From Syncephalastrum monosporum B8922 (taxonomy: Eukaryota; Mucoromycota; Mucoromycetes; Mucorales; Syncephalastraceae): a stretch of 64,000 nucleotides of DNA. A program made the position numbers and the translations under genes. The notes beneath the pieces were generated by a model, which was not told the origin of the DNA, ran no database searches, and worked only from the letters and a program-made list of their open reading frames with translations. The stretch covers positions 62,001 through 126,000 of the forward strand of contig JNEN01001227.1 of assembly GCA_000697355.1 (NCBI GenBank), read 5' to 3'. This document shows, piece by piece, positions 36,683 to 47,025 of this stretch (positions are counted from its first letter, which is position 1; the number at the start of each line of letters is the position of its first letter).

Positions 36683-38513
36683 TTATTGTTTCTTGGGGAT
36701 GGAAAAGATATCTGCTCCATTGTCTGGGTCGTCATTGGACAAAATATCGCCCATACCTGCATAAAATGCGCTCAGGTCGTCCTCCAGCGAGTCCTTGACT
36801 GTTAAAGAATGAGTATATACTATCCGTTGCCCAAAAGAATGTGAGTGGCATATTCTCTTTCAAACCTTTTTTTGTTTCTTTCTTCCGCTTGTTCTCTTCT
36901 TCCAATTTGGCTTTTCTCTCCTGATCTGCTTTTTCCTCCAGGGCTTTTTTGTTTGCGCGTTGCTGCTCAACTGCAGACGAGTATTCGGCCGGGTAGGCTT
37001 GGTCGTCCCAGTAGACCCACAACGCCTCTGGCACATTGGCGTTCACCGCCCATTCCGACGACGCGTACGCAGGCAGGAAACTGTCTGGGTTGGCAAACGA
37101 GACCGCGGCGGGGTTCTCATCCACTTGGAGCGTCCCATTCGTGCCCTCCAATGCACTGGCCGCGTGCTACATATTTATCTGGTCAATCCACGCGCTCTCT
37201 CTTTGCTATGTAGAGATAGAAGGCATCTTACCTGAGGCGAATCAAATTCAACAAAGGCAAACTCACACGACATACGGGTCAGCTTGTCCCGGATCAGCAG
37301 GACCCGTCGCATGCCTGGGAAGCCAGATACGGCGCGGTAAACAGATTCTTCAGAGGAGAGCGTGTTAAGGTTTCGTAGCAAGAGAAGGGTGTTGGGCACG
37401 TAGGAGACGTCGCGGGTGCCATCGCTTAATTTGAGCGTCTCGCTTTCTTTCATGCGGGTCTGGGCGTCGCCACCACCTGTGTAATCACACGAGTTATTGC
37501 ATGTTCAGTCGGCCTGTATCAGTTAATACCAAACGGTTTCTTGCAGTCGATGCAGTTTCGCCGGGACTCGTAGTTATATTTACCGCACTAATACAGTAAA
37601 TAAAAATTAAAATAAAAATGATAAAAGCGATCATACAAGTTTGAGAAGAAACCTACACGTGTGCACCGCCATTCAGATTTGTCGTCTTTTGTGTTGTCAT
37701 TATGGGAATAATCGATGCGAACGCGGTGTCTGCCCATATAGAAATGCGGATAATGTTTTTCAACAAATTGTGTGGCGTGTCCGACACTCACAAATCGGAC
37801 AAAGGCAAACTTGCGAGAGCCGCCTGCATTCATAGAGCTTAGTCCATACTGACAACAATGCATAAAATAAGTACCCAATTATTATTATTACCTGTATCTC
37901 TGTCCCGGATCAGGTTGACTTCATCCACATTGCCACCCATATCCTCCAGGCACTTGTGAATCTATCTTGCAGCGTTGAACGATATATTAACCTTTGTCGA
38001 AAGTTATCATTACCTCTGGTTCTTGATAACGGTCAGGCAAGTGCCTCAAGACCACGTTGATGTTGGGTTCACCCGGATGTTCAGGCGGTAGAGACATCTC
38101 ACGGTGCGACCTCTGGGAACGATGGTCATCGTATTGTCGTCCCCACTATGGGAGCGTTAGGACACATATGTCACTTGCAAAGCGGTGTTGTGATATGTCA
38201 TATGAACAAAACAACAAAGAAGAAAGAAGAAAGAAAAGGCGAAAGAAAAGACAAAAGAAAAGAATGAATACGGCGTCAGCCTTACGTCGTCGTCGTCGTC
38301 GTCCTCCTGGTGATGTCTTGTGCGATGGTGGCGGTACGCCTGAGGGGGAGAAGGGTGGTCTCTGTCTCTGTGGTGATGACGACTATGATGGTGGTCGTCG
38401 TAGCCACGGTGTCTATTTGGGCTGCGGTGTCTGCTTGGACTACGAGATCGATCTCGTTCTCGATCCCAGCGCGAATTTTCTCTGTGCGAATGGTGTCTCT
38501 GATGGTGTGACAT
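36683..38513 (-). CDS. RRM-RanBP2 zinc finger-RRM protein, RBM5/RBM10-like splicing factor
   Basis: Eight exons on the minus strand: 38513-38286, 38145-38014, 37961-37892, 37823-37657, 37587-37530, 37476-37232, 37166-36866 and 36798-36683, about 438 residues. The N-terminal 75 residues are rich in His, Arg, Ser and Asp (RS/RD-like). RRM1 starts at NINVVLRHLP and contains SRKFAFVRFVS as RNP1. A RanBP2-type zinc finger follows (WRCTRCGKYNYESRRNCIDC), rebuilt across an intron, with all four cysteines. RRM2 contains NTLLLLRNLN and CEFAFVEF. The order RRM-ZnF-RRM is that of RBM5, RBM6 and RBM10, which act in 3' splice-site choice. The OCRE and G-patch domains usual in those proteins are absent; the C-terminus is a charged helix and an acidic end. 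Confidence 0.85.
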
Positions 38514-38952
38514 TTTCACAAGGAAAAGACCAATTTCTAAGCTGTTCAGTCTGCGCGCGCGTTTAAGCCCAAACGGCCGGGCAGAAAAATCATGCGCCTC
38601 CGTTTGATTTGATATGGTGATCATCCCAAAGAGTTTGATCTACACACACCCCACATACAGCCACGTCCGAATCAAGCAAAAAGAGATGGACAACACTGGT
38701 CACTATGACTCCCTAAGACTCCATTGAAGCAGGTGATTAAAGCATATATAAGATTAAGCGGACTTTATTTTACATAGATTGTGTATGTGTGGTTGCTATA
38801 ATGCTTTACATATCGAAGGGCAATGCTTTTTACAATGAATGATACAAAAAAAAATAAGGCGCATAGAATGTAATGAGTACGTAATGAGTGATGGCGATGC
38901 AGGATATGATGAGAATTATGGTCGAAACGGCGGTAATACAAAAAGACGGCAA
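38514..38952. other. Spacer between RRM protein and arrestin genes
   Basis: Promoter of the RRM protein gene and 3' region of the arrestin gene, both on the minus strand. AT-rich, with nothing further recognised. Confidence 0.5.
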
Positions 38953-40115
38953 TTACTCGGACGAGGATGGTGAAAGCGATGGTGGCGTAACGACTTGGTA
39001 CTGCGGCAGCTGCGTCGGCTCATAGGGAGGTGGAACATCCTCGGATTCGATAGGCGGTAAAAACTTGGGTACAGGTAACGTGCTATTACTGCTTTGGGAT
39101 TTATCCGTGGTGAACACATTGTCAAATAAAGTATACGGATCCAGCCCTTCGGGAGCATGTACACCGTACGGCAGCGTACCAATGGTGATGGGAGCCGCAT
39201 CAAACGTGGAAACCTTAGCCCGGGAAAATAAGCCGGACTGCTTTCTGACGACCTTGACAACGAGATGATAACGGATGGCGGCGAAGCGGCCGTACGTAAA
39301 AGTAGGCACCGAGGACTCGGGCACGCCCATGCTGAGCATGACTGTAAATGGATGACCAGCTGAGTGTACTGTTTGATGTGTGCTGGCAACCACAACGGCT
39401 AATTTTGTATCATTTCGAAAAAGGGAGCTGTGGGTGGTCTGGATCAGCTCCGCGTGAACGTCGATCGTCGTTTCGGCGACGTCTGCAGGTAAGGTGACGT
39501 GTGCACTCAACGCGTCACCCGGAATGTAGTCCAACGCAGACAGCGACAGCGTTGCATCTGCTGTGTCATTTGCGGCTGAGCTACTACTACTGCCAGCTTT
39601 GGATACAAGTGGCACAGAAACGGCATGGCTGTTCTTAACTAGGCGTGTCTCGAGCAAGGGCCGGTAGATTATCGGGCGGAACGTGCGGGCCAACACGGAT
39701 CGATTTCCCTCCAGGAACGCCGTTAATCCCAGTTTGAAGCTGTAGGTCGTGTTGTCTAAGACGGTCGGCGGCAGCTGGATTAACGGTAGCTCGGCTGTGA
39801 ATGGGTATTCCAGCATAAGGGGATCTTTATCGCGCCAGAGATAATGCTGGGTACCGAATAACTGATCCCGGTGGCCGTAAATGGCCTCAGCGCCATGAAA
39901 AACGATGCGAAGGCGCGTGGCAGCAGCACTGACAGCCTCTAAGTCATCGCAATGGATGCGGACGACACCTAAAAATGAGATCTGATTAGATATTGGCAAG
40001 AAAAAAAAAGGACACAAGGTGTACCTTGGACAGTAGATCCAGGGGAGTAAACAGGCTCATCATGAATCGTCCAGCCAAAATGCGGCAATAACTCGATAGA
40101 GAGTTGGGCCATCAT
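38953..40115 (-). CDS. Alpha-arrestin (arrestin-related trafficking adaptor) with PPxY motif
   Basis: Two exons on the minus strand, 40115-40025 and 39968-38953, about 368 residues. The start is at two tandem ATG codons, and the intron is at a position keeping the strand GSTVQGVVRIHC continuous. The arrestin N-domain has the typical VVRIHCDDLEAVSAAATRLRI and the drop to LEYPFTAELPLIQLPPTV. The C-domain includes SALDYIPGDALSAHVTLP and GRFAAIRYHLVVKVVRK. Near the C-terminus VPPPYEP provides a PPxY motif that binds WW domains of Rsp5/Nedd4 ubiquitin ligases. Such adaptors direct ubiquitylation and endocytosis of plasma-membrane permeases. The substrate cannot be inferred. Confidence 0.87.
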
Positions 40116-40909
40116 ATTCTCAGTAATAGACAAAGTAAGAGATCAAAATATGAGATAAGATGGCAAAGTACGAAGATATTGAGTGACGCGTCAAGTCCAG
40201 TGGCTTTATATATGATCGCCTGCCAAGTGCCAAACCTGGTAACCACTTGGCGGCTTACCTTGGTATCGACGTCACACACCGGATGGGGAAGATCGGATGT
40301 CTTCATACAAGATTAGGGACACGATATGCATTGCAAGCAGATGGTAGATGATGGACAGACAATTGAAAAAGATGCATGTCTGACACGTTCTTGACGCGAC
40401 CAGATCAAAATATGACTGATGTACGGGACTTGCATTGACAGGGGACAAGAAGTTGCGACGATCATCTTGGCATGGTGTAGGGTATCACAGAGCGAAACCG
40501 CTTGGCGCCTCGGTTCTTGTCATTGGTAACAGCGCAATAAAACAATGAAACACTCCATTTGTCAGCGTAAGGAGTATGATGAGCAAAGCCTGATTGTGCA
40601 ACGTAATAAAAGAACCGTGTCATATACTGCGGACTGGCTAGCAAGGGGGACGGAAGTGAAAGCCATGTGGCAATAATATTTAAAAAATGCTTTTTGCTGC
40701 GGCGGAAGATCATCCTTTTTCGGGACCGAGCGGCGGAGAAGAGATGGCAGATGATGGAGAAATCACTACACGTTTGCCAAACCAGGCAATGCTTTGCTAT
40801 TTTTTTTTCTTTTTACCCGGCTCGCAAGATTTTAAGTGGGCGGGGGCCAGGGTTTGACACACCCAACCGGCTTTTTCCCACCTCTTTCTCATTTTTCATC
40901 CTTCTGCTC
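40116..40909. other. Divergent spacer between arrestin and YCII genes
   Basis: Shared upstream region of two divergent genes. T-rich near 40800 and CT-rich just before the YCII start at 40910. Minus-strand frame 40462-40713 has no recognisable product. Confidence 0.5.
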
Positions 40910-41452
40910 ATGAATCGTGCTAAAGACATAGGTAAACCAGGCGCAAGTTTGCCTGCAAGTGGCCAAAGTAACAAAAAAGTGTCATGTAGCCAAGAAGCAA
41001 TTTCTTGTGGTGATTCGCGACTTTAAAGACCCAGAGTGTCTGCAACGTCGCATGGCAGCGCGTCCAAAGCACCTCGAGATGGCAGAAAACTCGCACCCGG
41101 ACTATATTGTGTGCGGTGGAGCCATCTTTGACTCGCATGAGGTAGGGTAAAAGAAATGCACGTGTTATCAGCGATAGTATTAAAATGTGGCATGAAGACG
41201 CGTAAAATGGTAGGGTCGGCCATGATATGCCAAGCCGAATCCGAGGAACAGCTGCGGCAGAAAATTAGTCAGGATCCTTATGTTCTCGGCAAAGTATGGG
41301 AAAGCTGGGATATCTACCCGTACCGCAAGTAAGTTCAATGCGTACACACACGACTTCTATTGACATAGCATATTCTTGTTCTTGTCTTCTTTTGCTCATG
41401 CTATCACAGTGCCATTGGTCTTACGCATGAGCTCGAGCAGCAGCCTGTCTAA
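40910..41452 (+). CDS. Small YCII-domain protein
   Basis: Four exons: 40910-40931, 40990-41141, 41198-41328 and 41410-41452, 115 residues. Exon 1 is only 22 bases and encodes MNRAKDI. The body is a single ferredoxin-like YCII domain: QFLVVIRDFKDPECLQRRMAAR, then HPDYIVCGGAIFD, KMVGSAMICQAESEEQLRQK and DPYVLGKVWESWDIYPYR. The YciI family has a conserved His-Asp pair suggesting an enzymatic role, but no reaction is established for fungal members. Choosing a GTG at 40959 would give a longer open frame, but this ignores a good GT-AG intron with branch site and would not be a normal eukaryotic start. Confidence 0.87.
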
Positions 41453-41667
41453 GCGAACCACTGAGCAACATACTAGGGACTATTGGCAGTGCAGCGATAG
41501 AGACGCTCGCTTTCATGAAAATAAAATGGATTTACATCACTATTCACTAGGGTGCTTTGCGGCGATAGAAGGAGGGAGTGATTCATGCCAATTCTTTTCT
41601 GAATCCTTGGCGGGACTTTTTTGTTGTACGTTACATATCCTTTTCTTATTTCCTGCTCTTTCACGCC

Positions 41668-42506
41668 ATGAGCGCCTCAAAATTCCGGTTCCCGGTCAAT
41701 TACAACTTCCCACCTTTTTATACGTGAGCGAGAAAGAAGACCACGCCAATGGCACAACTAATGTATCGAATGAAGCCGACAGCCGACGGAAGCAACGTGG
41801 CAGAATCAAGTAGCGCAATGGTCCGAGTTCATTCAGAGTTACTGTCGCCATCATCGCATCTTTCGTATAGACTTGCGCGAGGCCACCGTGCCTGGCACTT
41901 CAGAATTGTTTGAAAACTCTCGGATAAAACGTGAGCCGGTCGACTTTTTTTTTTTTTTTCGTATTTCAACATAGTCCACTCACGAGCGCTTCAGGTCGAC
42001 TCTCGTTTGAGACGTTACAAGAAATCATAGATGAGATGGTGCAACAAGGTAGGCCACCCTCTTATTAATACTCGCATGGCTGAATGTATATGATTAGGAG
42101 CAGCCGAATGGGAAGGTGGTAACAAGGGCCCTAAGACGCACGCTGTGATATACTGGCGGAAACCCGACGACTGGGCTAACCTCATTTTGCAATGGGTAAA
42201 AGATATTCACAAACTTAGGCCAGAATCTAACAAAAAATGAAAAATACACAAGGTGACGGATACGGGCAACAATAACAATATTCTGACAGTGCATGAGATT
42301 GCTCATGGTGAGCTCGTCGAGGATCAACGTAAGTGGTAGAAAACTAAGTGATACTAAGGGGCTGATTCGTTTGGGCAGCATTCTACCAGCTGGACGGGCT
42401 GATTCTGGACAAGGCACTGCATATTTTGAGCAAACGCGGGGTAGCTCAGCTATTCAAGGGGTCCGGAGACGATGAAAGTATGGGTGTCAAGTTCTTTGCC
42501 CCCTGA
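41668..42506 (+). CDS. VPS25: VPS25, ESCRT-II subunit
   Basis: Six exons: 41668-41723, 41776-41930, 41995-42048, 42098-42195, 42253-42328 and 42379-42506, 188 residues. The N-terminus FRFPVNYNFPPFYTRQPTEATW rebuilds, over intron 1, the PPxY-like segment by which Vps25 contacts Vps22 and Vps36. It is followed by two winged-helix domains: WQNQVAQWSEFIQSYCRHHRIFRIDL, then GAAEWEGGNKGPKTHAVIYWRKPDDWANLI and the C-terminal LDKALHILSKRGVAQLF, which recruits Vps20 of ESCRT-III. Two Vps25 molecules per ESCRT-II drive cargo sorting into multivesicular bodies. Alpha-arrestin, encoded about 1.5 kb away, acts upstream in the same degradation route; shared regulation is only speculation. Introns are 49-63 bases. 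Confidence 0.95.
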
Positions 42507-43297
42507 TCCTAGCCGTTTTCTTATGTATAATATACGCTTCGTACTGGTTGAATACGACTCATGTTGGTTTTTGCCTTGGACTGGGGGAATGGTCATTATC
42601 CATATACTATTGGCCGAGGGGGCTGTCAATATCATGATGGTTGCACCATCGGCGGCAATCCAAGATTACGGCCGGAACCCAGAAAAAGAAAGAAAAACAA
42701 AGTTTCGTCCTGTGCACGCACGTGTCGCCTTGCTTGAGAGAAATAAAAGGTAGCAAGACAAGCGTATACAAGACATAACCTCTTTTCTTTCTATTCACCG
42801 GTGGTATGTTAGTGATGTGGGGATGATCTCTAAACTTATAAAATATATATGGCATTGGTGGACGTGTTTAGGCAACAAACACCATGGTTACACAACTGTG
42901 CGGGTCCAGGGATCAACACAGCACATACATACACACGCACACACGCACACCATGTATACACATAAAGTATTTGCATATACAAATGAAGAAGTCATAAATG
43001 AAAGTAAAAATAAATAAAAAAGGTGGCCTTTGTGATGATAGCACGAAATGGAAAGAAGAATGAAAAAATAAAAAAAATAAACGGAAGAAAAATCACAAGC
43101 GGTAGGTGACAATAATAATAATGGAAAAAGGAAGAGTGGGTGAATGAATAGGATGAAGAGTGAGAGAGTGTGTGTGTGCGTGCGTGTGTGTGGTTCTGAT
43201 TCCCCGACGGGTTCAAAATTGCGGTTGGCGCCGGCCCGTAAATCTGCTGTCGCTCTTCTCTTCTTTTCTCCTTTTGCTTTTTCCCAGACACTTCGCA
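42507..43297. other. Spacer between VPS25 and the Sds3-like gene
   Basis: AT-rich with CA/GT runs near 42930 and 43165. A frame upstream of 43298 is open but low in complexity. No gene recognised. Confidence 0.5.
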
Positions 43298-45024
43298 ATG
43301 TCAACAAGCCAAATTTCACAAGTCGACCTCAAAACTGAAGAACCCCCCGCAACTCGGATCCTGACTCGTCGGGCAAGTCGCTCTGCCTCGACCCACGCCA
43401 CTCAGCAGGCATCAAATACCAATGGAAAGTCCATGAAAGACCCGGCGGAGACTTCCCCATCCAGCAACCCAGAAACCAATGATGATAATAGTCATACATT
43501 GTATGATGCAAAAGAAGAGGAGGAGGAAAAGTCATATGCAAAGCAGAACGTAGCGGAATTATCAGGAAGGAAACAAGACCAGGAGGAGGGAAATCAGCAA
43601 GTCAAACGAGAGGAGAACAATGATGACAACGACAACGACAACAACGAAGAGGAGGACGAGGACGAGGAGGAAGAGGAAGAAGAGGAGTCGAATCCAGGGC
43701 GCCGGTCACCTGCTGCCGACAGCAATGATGGCACGAGCGCAAGCGAGAGCGTCCATGCCAGTAGTAACGGTGAACCCGTGCGTGTGACGCGATCCCAGTC
43801 TGTTGATGATGCTACAAGTGGCTCACGGAAACGGGCACGAGACAGCGCCGTCCCCGCCTCGGCCTCACCTGCGCCTTCCTCTCCGCCCGCCACAAATGCA
43901 CGGCCTACGAAGAAGCGTCGAGCCAGGGCCACAGCACTTGCCCGCGCGCGCAACGGTGTCTCGACGAGCAACGACGACTCATCCACGACTGAACGCGAAA
44001 CGCGCACGACGAGCCAGCGGATGTCCAAGGAGGCCCGTGAGGCGAAGAAGGCCCAGCGGGATGCGGAGATCAGAGAAAAGTGAGCAATTTCCAACCCCCT
44101 CCACAATCCATTTCTCCCCACCCCCAAAACACCGTAACATGATTCGCAGCAAAGACCTATCCATAAGACTCCAAATGGGTGACTCACGCATGCAATCTAT
44201 ACATGCTATTCTCGCAGGATGGCTGAACTAGACAAACTGGAACAAGCCGTGGTGGATCGGAGTCACCCAGAATACCTCAAACTCGTCCAAGAGATTGAAA
44301 ACAAGCATGCGGAGCGAGTCAAAAAGGCCCAGTCGGAGCTGCATTATAGCGAGCTTAATTTCAAAAACACATTCGACCAAGTCTGCAAAGCAGCCTATGA
44401 CCATTTTCAGGTAATACAGGTAATGGTAACCTCTTTATGTAGGTTTGACTGACATGCATTTATAGTTGCAAAAACAAGGGGTCAGGCGGCAAATGATGCA
44501 ACAACTGCAGCAGCAGATCAGCAAATTAGAGCAAGAGCATTACTCGCTGCACGTTGAAAGTATGTCACAGGAACTCCAGAAAGAAAGGATGAGTTGCTGA
44601 CTTCCTTTTGCCAGGTTCATTGGATGAACAACATGTCTCGGCATGGGTTCCCCGGCAACGACCCTCGCGTCTGGACTCGGTCGTGATTCCTGTGGCTGAA
44701 GAGGAAGCGGACGGCGACTTGGCGAACATGCGCTTAGCTGCGGCAAGCATGGCAACCCACTCCGGCGACATTAATAACCACAAGCAACCATCCACTACTA
44801 CCACCACAACTACCCCTACTATTACTACTACTACTCCAGCAACAACAGCAACAGCAACAGCAAACCATACACACCATTCATCCTCATCTGCATCCTCATC
44901 ATACCAACGCACGTCGCCACCTCTCGACATGCTTGCCTCGCTGGCCGACAATCGTCCTCATTTACGAGCCCCGCTGCTCACCCAAAACCATTCACCCTCG
45001 TCTCCGAAGCCTATTGTCAATTAA
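43298..45024 (+). CDS. Sds3-like subunit of the Sin3/Rpd3 histone deacetylase complex
   Basis: Four exons: 43298-44079, 44218-44410, 44466-44559 and 44612-45024, about 493 residues. The first 250 residues are disordered with a very acidic block (EEEDEDEEEEEEEE) and basic clusters (PTKKRRARA) that may be nuclear signals. The Sds3-like coiled-coil region begins at SKEAREAKKAQRDAEIREKM and continues AELDKLEQAVVDRSHPEYLK, ERVKKAQSELHYSELNFKNTF and QLQQQISKLEQEHYSLHVES. The DRSHPEYLK segment is typical of the Sds3/Dep1/BRMS1 family. The tail is Thr/Ser-rich. These proteins scaffold Sin3-HDAC complexes. SIN3 itself is encoded about 2 kb to the right. Confidence 0.83.
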
Positions 45025-45689
45025 GTTACCCTAAAAAACAACGCATATTCTTTCTTTTTCTTTCTTCGTTCCTCTATGTCTGGATGACATGTCCTTGAAT
45101 CTTTCAGGTCAGGGAGATCACCTGCCGGGCACTGTGTAACATTTCCTTCAATTTGTCCGGGAAATAATCTATAAACAGACATATCTCATGGATCGAATTG
45201 TTTGGATGGTCCGTTTGTTTGGTGATAATATGAATGAAACTCGTTCTATGCATTGTGGATCTCGTGCACACACTAATCAACAATGGTGAATGGAAGTTCG
45301 AAAGCCAACGCTATTACCATGGTGGCATTGATATGCCATACATATTCTCTGCTGTGATAGCAGGTTGTGCGACACAAATGGTACACACCGCGTAGACCAT
45401 CCCTTCGCCGGCTGTCTGAGAGGGGATATAATGCGCCTGGGAGATCGCGTGAAGAATGCGAAAGAAGGAAATTGTCTTGGGATGGGCAACACTTGTAATA
45501 TGAAGCACATGAGACCCACACACACACACACACACAAACATTGCGAAGTTTGCATTGGTTGGGTTTGTTCCAGCTGGGGTTTATCATGGAACTAGTAATT
45601 TAATTACGCTTTTCTTGGGGGTAAATGTGAGGAAGAAGAAGTCATGAAAAAAAGAGCTTTTGTAATCTTCTTTTCCTTCTTTTTTACGT
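45025..45689. other. Convergent 3' spacer
   Basis: Convergent 3' ends of the Sds3-like and cofilin genes. Includes a (CA)n run at about 45518-45536. No gene recognised. Confidence 0.55.
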
Positions 45690-46410
45690 TTAGGCACTGC
45701 GGTCGGCCTTCTCGAGGACAGCATCAAAGTCGACCTGTAGGAAAGAAAGAAAAGGATATGACAGTTCAGAATCTGATCTACCCCCACATATGGAAGAAAG
45801 GCCCTTTTTTAATTTACCTCGGAGAGATCCGTGCCCTGCATCTCAATGGCAATACCGACGAGCTGCCTGCGGAGGGCGTCCTTGCTCGACGCGTAAAGCA
45901 TCTTCTGTCTGATCTTGGATTCTTCAGGAACCCTATCATATTATACAATATGATATATATCATTTGGATCAGTTAAAGAGGGGCTCCTGTCACCAAGACA
46001 CTTTTCTTACCAGGAGTAGAAGGTGATCTTGTTGCGGATACCAGCGCCCTCCTTCTCAAACTCAAAGTCGTAGACGGCGTAGCGGGGCTCGAACTCGGGC
46101 AGCTTCTCGAGGAAGGCCGTGTATTCAGCCTGCTCGCCGGCCTCGTCGACCACAATCTCCTTCAAGTCATCTAAAAAACGGACGCGCAAAACGTAGAGTC
46201 AGCCTTGAGTTTCTGGGTGGTCCATGGTCATGATGACCCGGGATGCTTTACCAGAGAGCTTGAAGATGATGTACTTGTACTTTTTGCGCAGCTTGAGATC
46301 CTGGAACTTCTCAAGGCACTCGGGGTTGACAGCGACACCAGAGGACTATGAAAAGACGAGCGCGACGCGTGAATAAACAGGTCTTTTTGAGTATGGCAGG
46401 GACCTACCAT
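45690..46410 (-). CDS. COF1: Cofilin (ADF/cofilin actin-severing protein)
   Basis: Five exons on the minus strand: 46410-46408 (only the ATG), 46345-46252, 46170-46011, 45932-45818 and 45734-45690, 138 residues. The start codon is followed at once by a GTAGGT donor and the next exon begins [14 protein letters not shown], so residue 2-3 serines (regulatory phosphorylation) come from exon 2. The ADF-H fold is complete: [61 protein letters not shown] with the actin-binding long helix, and [16 protein letters not shown]. Length matches yeast cofilin (143). It severs and depolymerises actin filaments at cortical patches. An ATG-only first exon is also known in other fungal cofilin genes. Confidence 0.96.
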
Positions 46411-47025
46411 GGTTTATAGGTGAAAAGAGATGAGGAGAAGAAAAAGAAGAGAAAAAAAGGCTGTCGCTTCACAGCTAAAAATGGGCGGTGGGCTCGGCCG
46501 CGTTCGCTCCAAGGGATTTCATGACGTATCTGTCTTTCGAGGTCCGCGTCAAAAAAGTGCACCTTTAAAACATCTCCCGACCCCTTCCTCCCAGGAATCA
46601 TACACCCCCCAAGGAAAAAATTTAGTGGAACTTCCTTTACACACACACACACACACGATCTCTCTTGCGTATTCTGCTTTTCTTATCAATGCCTCTACTG
46701 TACTCAGGATGATCAAAAAAGGAAGCCAAGAAGATCTAGCAGCGACTTGCTTGGCAAAAAAAAAAGTACGCAAAAACACACATGATGCATTCTGTTACCG
46801 TGCTTTCCCGGTCCTATGAGGAGGTGAGACTCGCTTACCCCCCCCAAAGGAAGGAATCAAAAGGAAAGGAAAAAGACTTGATCAAGGAGAAAAGTGAAGG
46901 GGATTTTTCATTGTCGCTATACAGAAGTACGCCCTGTGATCGACCTCTGTCCTTTGTGTCCTATCGTAGTTTTTACAATTATTTATCAAGTGGGTATGAA
47001 CGGGATACAAAATCGAGAGTGTGGT
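46411..47025. other. Cofilin promoter and SIN3 3' spacer
   Basis: Upstream region of cofilin and downstream region of SIN3, both on the minus strand. Contains a (CA)n run at 46639-46656 and A-rich tracts. No gene seen. Confidence 0.5.
46639..46656. repeat. (CA)n microsatellite
   Basis: Short CA run in the cofilin upstream region. Confidence 0.85.

Noticed and set aside
40959..41150. Non-ATG start for the YCII protein
   Set aside because: GTG start is not expected in a fungal nuclear gene, and a 58-base intron with good signals links ATG 40910 to the same domain.
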